NCBI RefSeq assembly: GCF_040115645.1 | Contig: NC_089542.1 | Coordinates: 4,588,001-4,652,000 of the forward strand | Origin: Euwallacea fornicatus | Taxonomy: Eukaryota; Arthropoda; Insecta; Coleoptera; Curculionidae | Direction of reading: 5' to 3' | DNA: 64,000 bases | Shown: positions 33,459 to 45,600 of the stretch, one piece after another | How positions within the stretch are numbered: the stretch's first letter is position 1 | Layout: the number at the start of each line of letters is the position of its first letter | Notes under the pieces: model-generated | Told to the model about the DNA's origin: nothing | Database searches by the model: none | What the model saw: only the letters and a program-made list of their open reading frames with translations | Position numbers and translations under genes: made by a program

Positions 33459-34110
33459 AACCTTCTCGGCAGAAGCGCTTATGAGCACCTCCAAAGCTTT
33501 TCCTTCAGTCAAAACCGAAGAGTCCAAATACCTAGCTAAGTGCACTGAGTTTTTCTGGTCTCATGCCGGAGAGCTCAAGATTGAGCCGCTTTGACCAATA
33601 ACGCGATGAAAGGGACCTCTAGCTGAGGCCGTAAGAAGCTAACTAGAGATCTGGTGAGGTCAAAGTTCCTGCTTAGGAAGAACTTTTCGCACCAAGAACT
33701 GAACTGAAAATTGTGTTGCTCGATACCTTAAGCCCATGGACCTGAAAGGGGGTTTGACGTACGGAATTGCGAGAAATTTGAAAAATAGTTTGTCATCTAA
33801 ACTGGTTCCAGTGGTTCCTAGCAGAGTGCCCTGCGTAATGATTGTCATCGGAGCTTTCTGAGCGAAGTACCCTTCTAAAACTCTTTAATTTTCTTGCTAA
33901 TTTTTCTTTTGCTTTAAGGAACGGGGCTTACGTACTTACTTGAGGAAAATGTTAAAAAAATTTAACTAAAGTACCCATTACTTCACCGTACATAAAAACG
34001 CGATAATGTAATTGTAGTGCATTAGTGATATGAGTTATATTTATATTGCCTCACCAATTTGCGGAGAACTTACGCATGTTTATGCAAACATTTATAAAGG
34101 AAATATTGCA
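33459..34110 (-). pseudogene. Carboxylesterase pseudogene B (5' half, internally deleted)
   Basis: The copy is related to esterase 3. From right to left: a TATAAATA-containing promoter (about 34.04 kb); a first exon (ATG at about 33992, with an in-frame TAA); and a second exon reading VLEGYFAQ...TQGTLLGTTG...FKFLAIPYVKPPF (about 33873-33741). Directly joined to it is the middle of the nucleophile exon (about 33740-33685). The exon matching 24584-24378 follows (33638-about 33459), where TGA at 33563-33561 replaces the first Trp of PWAWG. The third exon (EDCLYLNV) and the GxSxG core are gone, and no terminal exons follow. Confidence 0.82.
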
Positions 34111-34254
34111 AAAAACAATCTTTTTAACTTAGAATGGGTACATAATTTGCAAAAAAACAACGTACACAAAATGTTGATGAGTCTGAAAGCTAGATACATA
34201 CTAATATGACAGACCTGATTTAACCCCGCTTGATTTGCAGTTTGCCGCCACTAT

Positions 34255-34370
34255 GCACCGTATTAAACGATATCTAGATGATAATTGTTTTGTTCAGCAA
34301 CACAAATATTTGGCGTATCCGTGAAGGGACTTTTGACCGCAAAACTAACGCTGGAATTCAATTTCAAAGA
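34255..34370. repeat. Dispersed repeat, partner of 21095-21230
   Basis: See the copy at 21.1 kb. This copy sits upstream of pseudogene B. Confidence 0.5.
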
Positions 34371-34399
34371 AAAATTCAACTGAAAATTAGTATCATGAC

Positions 34400-35400
34400 G
34401 GTGGGTCTGTCGCCGAAACATGAGAATTTTCTGGAACCTTCTAGAAAATACTAGAATACATATGACAGCCTCTGATTCAGCCTATACACCTCTGAGCCTT
34501 CTGTCTCTTTGTTTTTTTATCAATTGGCTCGATTAACTCTCAATTTGGGCCATTCGCTTTTCATTCCAGTCGTTCTCTCTTCTTTTCTGTACCTCTCAAT
34601 ATATGCAAATCTGCATTCCATTTTTTGTTCTTTCCTGAAGAAAAAATCTGTCTGAGTTTTGCTTAGTTTCTCAACTGAAGCAAAATGGGCGACTTTTATT
34701 TCTACTTTTCTCGTTTCTTCTTTGTATTTCTTCTAACTCCTGCTATTCTAGGCTCTTTCTCTAGTTTGCTGCTCTACATAGTTAGCCTGCCCTGAACCTT
34801 CTAATAACGGAAATCAATATCCGATATACCACTGGTTTACAGCAATCAAATTAAGTTCATTAATTATACAAGAGCTTAGAAAAAATAGAACTAGAAGGCA
34901 TAAATACAGAACATTAAAGCACGAGATTATCTTGCTAGTTTTAAAATATGCTATTTTTGCGCAAGAAACAGCTGATATCTTCTAAAGCTGATAGTTGGCT
35001 CAATAGCTCTGGGAAAACAGAGCTACAATTGAGGGAAAATTAAGAGGCGTACAATACCTTTCCTCAAAGCAATAACATTGAAAATTTAATTTTTTCATGC
35101 CCTGCGCCAATGAGTTTAATGAAATAAAAAATGCCACTGGCTGCAATTGATTAATATGGAGATACAGAGAATGAAATTGTGCACAAATACAGGAGAAGGA
35201 GAAAAACAAGAAATAGCTGGAAATTAAGTAGATGCGCCTCTGACTTTTTGTTCAATGTTAGTTCTACTTCCTCCCAATAACCGAAAAAAGTGTCAAGTTT
35301 CTTGGACTGGAACCGGGGGTGTCCCACCCTTGGCAAAATCAAGACAACAAGAGAATCGAAATATGAAGTATTTAACCGAAAATGTTAATTATTATACAAA
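34400..35400. other. Noncoding, nothing recognised
   Basis: Pyrimidine-rich to about 34.8 kb. Short frames show no recognisable product. Confidence 0.35.
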
Positions 35401-35409
35401 ATATTGTCG

Positions 35410-37125
35410 AGCGCCAACAGATGGCACTGCAGGTAGATCACGAAATCATCAATAGCTGGCGCTAGCCATCCTTCCATCTCCCATTGCGAATCCTTTTATT
35501 GTAACATGGTCGACTTTGAGACGATAATAGGGGTTATTTCACCCTCGGTTTGGCCGCTTCTTGAAGGGATTAATCCACCCCCTCTGGCAGGTACACACGG
35601 TCAGATTGCACTATCAACTTTCAATGGGTATTTATCTAATCGGAGCGTTGTCCGATGGAGCGAAAAATGTCGATAATATCAGAAATTAGCCGGTCATAAT
35701 GGGGCAATAAGGAAAGCCCTTTCGGAAATAATCTCTGGTTCGAGTCGGTCAAGTGGCCTGCTACATTGACCTGCAGATGACAGCCCCTGTATCGTTGCTA
35801 TTTATGTGCCATCTGGCGGTGAAATGGCCCGCCCGAACGATCGCGCCGATTCGATATGATTTCTATCTCTGGGCTTTGTCAGAGTTTTTTGTTATTAGAA
35901 AAAGAATTGGAAGATAGATAGTTTGGTATATGAAACAACCCGCAAATCCCCTGCCCAGCTACGCCTATGGAATATAGGTTTTGTCAGTGAGGAATTCTGA
36001 AGACAGATCTTCTCCCCATTTTTGCAAATTAACCCCACCAAGTGCTGGTTATTTTTCGGATTAAATTGAAAATATTTGTGGGTATTCAGGTTGAATAGAA
36101 TTTCCTCCGTTCCAGAACTTAGTAGCGTCTGTTGATTTTAGCAAAAACATTTTTAATAAAAATTATTTTGCAAATTTGAATTTCGTGCGGCGTAGATCGA
36201 TTTCCATTCGCGAAACGAATTTTTACGAATCTTTTAAATTTATTTTTGGAAAAGTTGTGTTTCTCCTATAATTTTCACAATAAACCCTAATCCAGAGCGC
36301 TTCTGGCATCTATCGGACTATGTCGAAAATCTACTTTATTCGAAAGTTCAGTGGAGTAGGATGATTTACTTCCGGGTAATAACAACGGTCCATTTTACCG
36401 ATGAATTAGACTACGGTGCGCTCCTGACTTTTATCATATTTAGTTAATAGTTTCCGCAATTATTTGAGACGAGTAGAGGTTATACTGGAACCCAGTAGCG
36501 CAGCCCGATTTCTATTGTAATTATTATTACAATAAAACGACTTTTATGGTAATAGCGTCTCTTTTACTATAAATAAATGCTATTTAGACCTTAACAAACA
36601 GTTTTTCAGTGACAGTTTTGCACTCAAACCGCCGCAAAGCTTAACGCTGAAACTCCGACCTAAAGCTAAAGCTCCCGTTAACATCCCACATAACAAACGA
36701 GATTAAAGATTTACAATTTCATTATGATATCTACGCGCCAGTTAATAGGGTGTGAATAAATGATGTGAGCGTTCACACCATGACCCCTGCAAACTGCGGA
36801 AAATAACTGAAATTTTAGCAGAATTTACCCAATAGAGCGGAAAAGTGGTAAAACTTTTTATTTTTTCTAAAACATTTCGTAGAAAGCGGCGCCATCTTGC
36901 GACAATTTACTGCCAATTAAACGGAACGCCATCTTGCGGTCCCCAAATGGGTCCATTTTATGAATTGGCTCTCATTTACCAGCGGGGAAGATTTATTACC
37001 TTTTCGTAGTAAATTTCACAGTGAGTGACGCTCACTCCTGACATATTAACGCCGATGAAACGAGACTCCATCTCTCGACACTACAGCGGTGGGTGCTAAT
37101 AGTTTCACCGCTAGATGGGGCGACT
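35410..37125. promoter_or_regulatory. Cluster of GCGCCATCT / CAGATGGCGC-like sites
   Basis: Sites seen: GCGCCAACAGATGGCAC (about 35411), TGCCATCTGGCGG (about 35808), GGCGCCATCTTGCG (about 36888), ACGCCATCTTGCGG (about 36926) and CCGCTAGATGGGGCG (about 37109). They resemble the core recognised by insect CTCF-type insulator zinc-finger proteins. The stretch is less AT-rich than its flanks and has no gene. Binding is inferred from motif likeness only. Confidence 0.35.
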
Positions 37126-37129
37126 GTTG

Positions 37130-38456
37130 GTAGAGACTTTTAGTAAACCCAGAATTGAGCAGCCCACCCAGATTTTCCGGAATGAGATCCGAAGTCCGTC
37201 CCTGTCTTTTGCAAACTAATCCAGCTAAGAAATCCTGCCCCCTCCAGGCATTGGCTGTGACACGGCCAATACTCCGATATCCGCGGGTCGGGCCCCACCT
37301 GCCGCGCTTCTTTTTCCTTTTTCCAGGCCCGCCATCTTAGCCGAAAGGATTGAATTAAACATATCCAGGAGGGCGCAGTTGGCCAGACAGACAGCCGAAT
37401 CGAAACTACTATCCAGAAGTAAACAATTGATGCCGGTTTACGGGCCCGTAAACAGTTCGTAACCTGGATAAGAAAAGAATTATTGACGGGCTCCCGGATG
37501 GAGTCGGTTTATGGTGGTCGTATTATGCACTCGGCCTAGACCGAACTCAAGAAATTGGATTTGTAATATTCACCTGTCTGGATGATTTCCGCACACTGGA
37601 GAGATGATTGAACATGTTCCCACCAAGCTGGGGGAGCCAGATTGCAATAGTTGGAAACCTGCAGCACTTCTTGTGTCAGAATATTCCTCTGGAATGTCCT
37701 TCAATGTCCAGTGCCTTCGACTGGATCAGGCTAATCTTGGATTTCAAGGTTCTAGTACTTTAGAGAGGGAAAGGTTTCCTATCCAGGAATGTTCTGAAAT
37801 TGGAACAAGAATTCCTGCTCCAAAAAATTTAAGACATACCATAAATCACATTACTTTTAGTGTGCAAATTGCTGAATTTTATTTGATATTCTCTGAAATC
37901 ATTATTTTGTTTATTGAAAAATTGAGATACTGAACGTTTGTACTCGTAGTTCCGCACGTTTCAGACCAGAAAATTCGTCTAGTTTTCTTCGAGGTCATGA
38001 TAAATGGCTCTTCTTAATATTGAGAATTTATGTGACACTCGAGATTTCACCTAAATGAACCTTAACGTCGTCAAATCACACTGGGTGTCTAAAGAAATAG
38101 TTTAATTTGAATTAGCACAAAAATCAGACAAATTTTTGCATGCAGATATAATATAATCTACGTTGATTTTGGCTCCGTAAAAACTCCTAATTTTCTTCGA
38201 TGTCTTGAGAAACAGTTGAGTCTGTTCGTTGAGAAGCTAGTTTCAGCAATGAGCTTTACCGGACAATTTCAGTTTAAGCTTCTGCACATACATATACGAA
38301 TCCATGTTAGTTTGAGTCGGAAATGTCATCAAATTTCACTGTGAATTTTGAAAAATCGTCCTACTCCTTACTGAGAAATTGAGATAGATTTAAGTGAAAA
38401 TGCGCTTTAAGTGTGACTTCAAGTTATTTTGTCGACAGACGTATTAGTACCCTTCA
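37130..38456. other. Noncoding with degenerate repeats
   Basis: A mixed-composition stretch (37.1-37.6 kb) is followed by AT-rich DNA in which a TTTTCTTCGATGTCTTGAGAAA-like block recurs (about 37985, 38190, then 38950 and 39205). This suggests an old repeat array. No gene is called. Confidence 0.3.
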
Positions 38457-38770
38457 TGCAGATTTTACCAAATGACATTTTCCACCAGGATAATGCAAGA
38501 CAGCATATATAACATTATTCGAACGTAGTTGGAACAAGCACCATTGAAAATGGTGCCTTGGCCTGCACGGTCACCGGACCTATCACCTATTGAACGTCTT
38601 TGGGGCATAATGGGTCGTCGCCTTCGAAATCCTTCAAAAATGTGGATGATCCGCGACACCACCTTGAAGTGGCATAGAATGAAATACCCCAGGAGAATAT
38701 TGATCACTTGTTGCAAGGCATGCAGCGAAGAGTACATGCTTGCATTGCTCTATGAAGCAATATCACTCAT
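38457..38770 (+). pseudogene. Tc1-like transposase C-terminal fragment
   Basis: Across three frames it reads FHQDNARQHI, then PWPARSPDLSPIERLWGIMGRRLRN, then NEIPQENIDHLLQGMQRRVHACI. These are the last two catalytic regions and the tail of a Tc1 transposase. No terminal repeats were found around it. Confidence 0.8.
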
Positions 38771-41700
38771 TATTAACTTTTTAATTAATAAATGTTTGTT
38801 TACTGAAACTCCGATAATTTTATATCCTGTTATTAAACACTATTTTGCTAAAATTACAAGACTTAATTATTAACATCACTAGGTGTTGCATTTCATATGA
38901 AAGTGAGTTTTTTACAACCATTTGCGTTTGAATGACACTTGGATTTCGGCCGAAGTCTTGAAAAACAGATGTTCTCTTAATTGAGAATTCAAAAAATCCT
39001 CATTACTCATAAGCGTAAATATATATGAACTAGTTTTTTCTCACATTTTTGAGAAACTATTCAGAGAAGCCATTGAGTGCTCACATTTCTCAAATTTACC
39101 AAATACGTTGATAAACTGGCTCTACATTTCTGCAACTATATAGAGCAATAAATCGGCACTGAGATAAAAACAGAAATGATGTTTTTCATTCTAAAATTTG
39201 ATATATTGTCTTGGTGTCTCGAGAAATCATATAGTACTTCAGACATTAATCAGCTTATTGAGAGAAAGCTGAGTATTTGTCTTATTGAGAACTAAAACAG
39301 AGTTGAGAATACTGAGGTGACTTGGGAAATCTTTTCGAATTAATTTCAAAAAAAGTTTATAGTAAATCTAATCATTTTAGACATCGTTACGTTTGTTAAG
39401 AAATATGGCAAACTATACATTTCTGATAGAAGTTGGTTAGTGTCTTAAGAGCTGTATGTAATTCAGTATGGATGCGTGCAAATGGACTGAGATGATTCAA
39501 GGAACGTTTTCAAACATGCCAAATTAAAAGTCCAAAATATTTATGATTTTATCCATAAGTACTTCAATTTTCTGCTCTACTCTGAGAGTTCTAAAATTCC
39601 TCCATTTAAGCCCCTCCAAACCCTGCACAAGCCTCAATCCCCATACCCACATATCCCACTTAAAGCCCCCTGGATCCGGAAATAATGAAAACACGAGTGC
39701 GACCCTGCAAAACCGTTTCAAGACGTTTTATAATCCCGGAGTGCGGTCGCAAGCGCAGCCCTCCGCCAATAGTCCCGCCGCATCCCGTCGAATGTCTTTC
39801 CTTCGTTGGTGTTTTTCTTTTTTCCAGACCCGCCGTGTAATAAGGAAACAGCATCTGCAGGTGAAATAGACGAGAAAACGTAATTCCCCAGGTGGATGAT
39901 ACTGATCTCTTCTTCGGTACGAGGATATGGAGGAGAGACGCGACAGGAATTTCGATTGGATCATAAAAATTGCATTCGAAGGCCCCAAGAGTCGAATTTC
40001 GATTTTAGATGATGGTGGTTATTTCTAATTATATGGCCCTACACTTCGATAAACTTGCTTAAAAGAATAGAGTCATATTCACCTTACGCTTTATTTGGAA
40101 ACTACTTGAAAACCTGCAAAAATTTACTGACGGAACACCAAATTCAGCACTCATCGAGGACCAGCAATCTTGTCCTGTGTTCAAAGTTGAAAGTTTGTAA
40201 CTGCCGTACAAGTGCTAGAACAGAACTGTGTCTCTCAATAGTAACTCTGGAAGCTTACGAAAACTACATAGCTACAGCTGTCAATTTTCTATAATTTGAA
40301 AATTCCTGACCGCCATCAATCTATAAATTAAAACACTTTTTGATTTGGAAAATAGCAGGCACCAGGATGAAATTCTAATTTTTAAAGTAAATACTCATTG
40401 AGATACTTCATAATTCAGTGCAATCCCGATAGGTGTGGCTGACTTAATATCACATATACAAATGATTCCATTTTTCCAAAAATTATGGAACTCTTGTGAA
40501 CAACGATAAGGGATCTAGGATGATGCTGACATGTGTTTGAGGATTTGTTATTCAAAAAAGCTTGATGCGGACGGCTTTTAAATCTTAGAAGAATTATCCA
40601 ACAAATCGCTCTAAAAAGTAGAGCATGCCAGATATCTGTACCTGACTCCATTGGTGAATTATGAAATTTTCCCTTAGAAATTACAAAGTCTATTTCACTG
40701 AAGCCTTGAAATTAAGGACTTGCAATTGCCAGATTCATATTACACAGCAGATACTGACTGGGTTACTCTATAAGCTAATGCAAACTTCAAATGCAGAGCT
40801 GACCAAATATCCTAATTATTTATTCGTACTTTTTTATAATTATAACATTCTTTTTCCTTGTTGCTTTATAGATTGATGTAGTCTTTTATTTGAAAATTTT
40901 CAGCTGACATTGGATTAGCATTAAAGAGCTCTAAACTTTACAGAACAAGCTCATTAAACGACCGTAGAAACTGCTGTAAACCTGAGTTGTCTGAGTTTCC
41001 ACACTTGAGACATATTCATTTTTTATATTTTTTGAAACCTCCACAAACCGTTTTTAGTCTTATTATTAAGAACTATACCTGCCAAAGGATTCAAAAGGAC
41101 AGTTCCAACTCTTAGAACGTATACTCACAATTAACTCCCTGAAATTAGATTCTTCAAGGGCTGTCTCCACCATCTCAGACCCTGGAAAATTCTACATTTC
41201 TCGTGATGCCTTGAGAATTGCATCGTCATGTCTAGAACTCTTGAACAGTGTTTTTAGACACAATTCAAGCAGTGCTTGATGATCACACGTTGTTATTCAA
41301 CACCGCAAATCAATTCAGGTAATTTTTCATTCATTTTTCTTAAGACATCGTACCTTCTCAAACCCTCTCGAACTAGCCTGCTTGGACAGCCACAATTAGA
41401 CCCAATTGCGACAATCAAGAGGTTAAATTAACCGTCAGAAGGGGGCCCAGGTGCGAGTCATGCCCCCATCCCGAACCGGAGCATGATAAACGGCAGTCGC
41501 GCCGTCTCTTGGGCCTATGTCTTGAGCTCCCGAAGGATAAGGTGAGATTCCTTGTCTGATATTTATCGTCGGAATAAATAACAATGAGCTGGTTCCTGTA
41601 TTACGTCCCGGCGTGGTTGGTCCAGAGCTGAAAAATTGCCCTAAAGGGTGCTGTTGCTCATGACTCTACATGCCCATTGTTTCTGCGTTGGCAGTACTTT

Positions 41701-42240
41701 GTTTATGTGTTTTCTGTGAGAAAAAGCGGAATTTAACATAACTAGTTAAAATATCATTCGACTGTCTGTGTTTTTGGGCATAATTTTTTAAAGTATAACT
41801 CACAGTTTTTTAATTCGTCTATTTATATCCTTTGCTGGATTTCATTGACAAGTAGATCATTACGTACGAGAAAATTCATGAGTGCAGCATAATGGACCAT
41901 AATTTTTAAGAGAAAACGCAGAATTGGACATACTTAAATTTGAGTCGCTTGTCTTCGTTTGGCCAAAATCCTTAACGGTATGATCGACATGTATTTTTAT
42001 CTGCGTCTTTAAGGGAAATGCCAGGATTACAATATCAGGAAAATTTTACACCAAATTTCGATTATTTTTGTACCACTAATATTTAATATTTAATATTTTA
42101 CGATTAGAAAATATCACATGAGTACTGATAGCAACCAAAAAGGGATTGGTGGAAATGTATATATTAATGTTGAGATGTGGCAGTTCCTACTCCATACCAC
42201 TCTATAGCGAATAATTAATGAATGAACATAATCCTGCGAA
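38771..42240. other. AT-rich noncoding DNA
   Basis: No recognisable gene. Isolated frames of about 60-110 codons (for example 39.5-40.0 kb) overlap on both strands without domain or splice support. Confidence 0.3.
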
Positions 42241-42665
42241 GTATGACTCGCAATTTCTTTATTTGTCTATTTGTGACCGTTACTGAACCTCTCCCACAAG
42301 TAGGTCACCATAACTCATGAATTATAAAAAATATACATAATCATCGAAAGTATGACTCGCACTTCTTTAATTTGTCTATTTGTCGCCATCAGCGGAGTTC
42401 TTCAACAAGGAGGTCACCGTGTACTCGTGAATCATAAAAAATAAACATAATTTTTGACAGTATAACTCGCACTTTTTAAACTTTTCTATTTGTGGCCGTC
42501 GCCGGTCTTCCCTACAAGTAGGTCACCATGTACTCGTGAATCATAAAGTATGAACATAATCTTTGAAAGTATGACTCGCAATTTTTTAATTTGTCTATTT
42601 GTCGCCGTTACTAGGTTTCCTCGACAAGTGGGTCACCATGTACGAGCAAATCCATGACGGTAGTA
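42225..42665. repeat. Minisatellite, about 109-bp period, 4 copies
   Basis: GTATGACTCGC-type anchors lie at 42241, 42350, 42460 and 42569, spaced 109, 110 and 109 bp. Each is followed by 'tttgtctatttgt' and 'caagtaggtcacc' blocks. A weaker outlying unit lies near 41790-41890. No open frame runs through it. Confidence 0.88.
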
Positions 42666-45600
42666 TAATGGGGAACTAAAAGGCACGGAACATTGAACGT
42701 TTCGTGTTTGTATAAAGACAGGAAGGTGTGCTGGCGTAGAGATAGCGGGGCCGGAAAGCATGTCGACGTCATTCCGAGCTACCCCGACGTGTTTATTGAA
42801 AACTGCGATCAAGATAGCGCCAGTGGTTGTTGAGCAACACGTGCTGAATGGGCATTTCCACTTCTATTTACGCGGCGTGTGTATAGTTTGATGCTCCCCC
42901 TGATTTCATTTCGGCCGCCTCAGGACGGAAAAAAGAGCTGTTATTAGGGCCCGGATTAAATACTACTCAGTAGGCAGAAAATTGTGCTCTTCCATTGTTT
43001 CCAGACTCTAATATAGAGGCTTAACTGAGGGCAGTGGCGTCACATGCCAGGCACGTTCGGATAAGTCGCCATATTTAACCTTTCTGCGGGCCCTTCGGCA
43101 CTTAACTGCATACGCAAACTGAGTGCATTAGAGAAATGTACTCTGAGACGTGACTGGGTTTCCCTATCGAAACCTTATACTGACTTTTGAGTGGTTTTAT
43201 ATTTATAAATTTCCCTCACTTCACCGAACATTATCGTTCAGTAATTAACCCTAAAGGGTCCCGCTAACTAATATTTAGCGAAAGCTGGCTTTCCGGGCAC
43301 AAAAGAATACATTACTTGCCTGAATTTTTCATCACGAGAATTTAATATCTGCCGTGGAGTAATTACAAATTCTGCGTACTTTGCTCTAGGTTTTCTACAC
43401 CCTGTGGAGTGAGTAATAGCGGCCCTAATTAATATCTACCACAATTCAGTGGCGTAGTCTTTCGGATTGTGTTGAGCCTCTAAATCTCCAAAACCATTAG
43501 AGACGGGCGTGTGGACAGCCATGTTAGAAATTATGCCCTTGATATATAACTTCTGAATATCTAAAAATGTACTGGTTGTTTGGTGTGAACAAGTTGCGTT
43601 ATAAGAAGAGCAAAATGAGACAAAAGAGTTCTTTTCATTTCCAGTTGCACGCTCCTCCTCCACGTTCCGAACCTCGAATACTGTTAAGTATAGCCAGAGA
43701 GACAAGTAGACTGGAAATGCTACACTCGAAGTATAGCGTCTGAATATCCAAAAATATACAGGGTGATAGGGCGTGAAGACGAGGAGGAAGCCGAGTCGGC
43801 CTGCAGAAGTTCCTGTAGAGGCTGCACTGAAATTTGACGGAGAAGAAAACAAAGAATGAGTTTACAGACGTTTTTAAGAATTTATGGCCCAGATTTTATT
43901 ATTGAGTCTCAAAGATTTGACTTTTCGATAACTCTGTGAAGACAACGGTCCAGGGTGAAGATAGAGGAGCTTTCCAAGGCAAGAGCTTCTGAATAGCGAT
44001 GTAGAATATTTAGAAGACCATCGAGGGAAAAGTAATGAAGAAAATCCAGAACCAAAAAAAAAGTCTTATAGAACCCGTATAGAACAAATTTAAATAGGAC
44101 TAAAGGTTCTAGAAAAACTGACGAAGAAGCCTATAGAAGGTTCTCTGATGCAGCTTATCCAGAACAAATGGGTCGATTTGGAAGATTCAGGACTTGAAAT
44201 CCATTAAAGGATGTTTCGTTGTGAAATGAGTGTTGGTTTTCGAAATTTTGAGCTCAACTGTAAGATTCCATAAATGTTTCCAGGGAATGAGTTTTATAAC
44301 ATGCATAATGATGAGAGAGATCTTAGCGCCCCAGCGCGCCACTGTTTCTTTGTATTAAATTCGTACTCCCAAGATATGAAAACTGGGTGGTATGGAAAAT
44401 GTTTGTACTCCTATTTAAAACATGGCTGCAATGTTGTTTGCGCAAGGATGGTTCTTATTCCGAGTGTTTAAAAGGGCCCATTCTCGCGAAGAAGGGGCAG
44501 ATCTAAACGGACAAAGTCGTGCATAAAAATGCAAAAACCCTGCACATGACAAATTCATAAGCCGTTTGAGATGCAGACGGCATACTCCATTCGGCCACCA
44601 CAACAGACGCAGTTTCTGGGCGGAATTTGCAAAGGCGGTCGTGCAGGGGAACAGCTGACTCAATTATTGATAAAAACGCGACCGGCAAATTGTTTTATAC
44701 GACCGTCTTGCAGCTGAATTATACACCAGGGAAGGACCTCTGAAGGGCCAAATCGTTCTCACTCCTACAGCCCCCCTTCAACTTCAATCGCTTTAAGGAA
44801 TTTCTTTTGGACTGCGACACGACAACGACGAGTTATGTAGTAAAATTGATATTGAAGCTTTTGGCTAATTCCCAGCCGTACGAAAACCGCATTTATTTCA
44901 ATTCAAGGAAGATTAATGTGCATTTTATTGACGAAGCTTTCAGGTGTTCACAAGTTGACTTTTTCAACTCTATAAATTTCTGGATATTTTGAGTCGCGGC
45001 TTCAAGGAGATCGTTTCAAGTATCTGTATAACTGTCCTCATCTCTAACAGTTCCGGAGATTCCCAGCCTCAAAGCAGGCAGTGCTGAAATTGAAGAAACA
45101 TTCTTGGTGCGATCCGCTCGAAAGTTGACTTTTTTAAATTTACATCGCCCTGTATCATATTGACTAGTTGGAAATTATTTACAGCAGTTTTTTGAACATA
45201 CCCAGCATTTTTCAAAATCTGCATTCTCTGTGGCGTGTGCCTTCAGGTGATTTTAATTGAAGCTACGCTGCACCACTGTCCCTTTATACACAAGACTTAA
45301 TTGATCATACATCCGAATGCAGTTCCATACAAGGCCCTTTTCGGCAAACAAACCTTCATTTCGTCTCTTTGTTGTCATGACTTAAAACTTCACTTCGTGG
45401 TGTCTTAAGATGAAACGCCGTTACGTCATTAATCTCGGCTATCATGTGTTTAACGGATTTTTCACCTCGACGATCGGTGGAAAAGAAGATCCATTGTATC
45501 CCCAATAGTTTTGGAGATTCAGAACTTCAAAGAATAGCTTGCGAAAAGTTTTAATTTAAGTCCGTTGTCAAACTTGCGGCCCTTTTACTGTTGAATAATA

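Noticed and set aside
42225..42665. CRISPR-like array
   Set aside because: Units of 109 bp are repeated along their whole length, without unique spacers, and the DNA is animal.
43436..43852. 138-codon minus-strand frame
   Set aside because: No domain, no splice context, and it contains an internal direct repeat about 185 bp apart, so it is probably chance.
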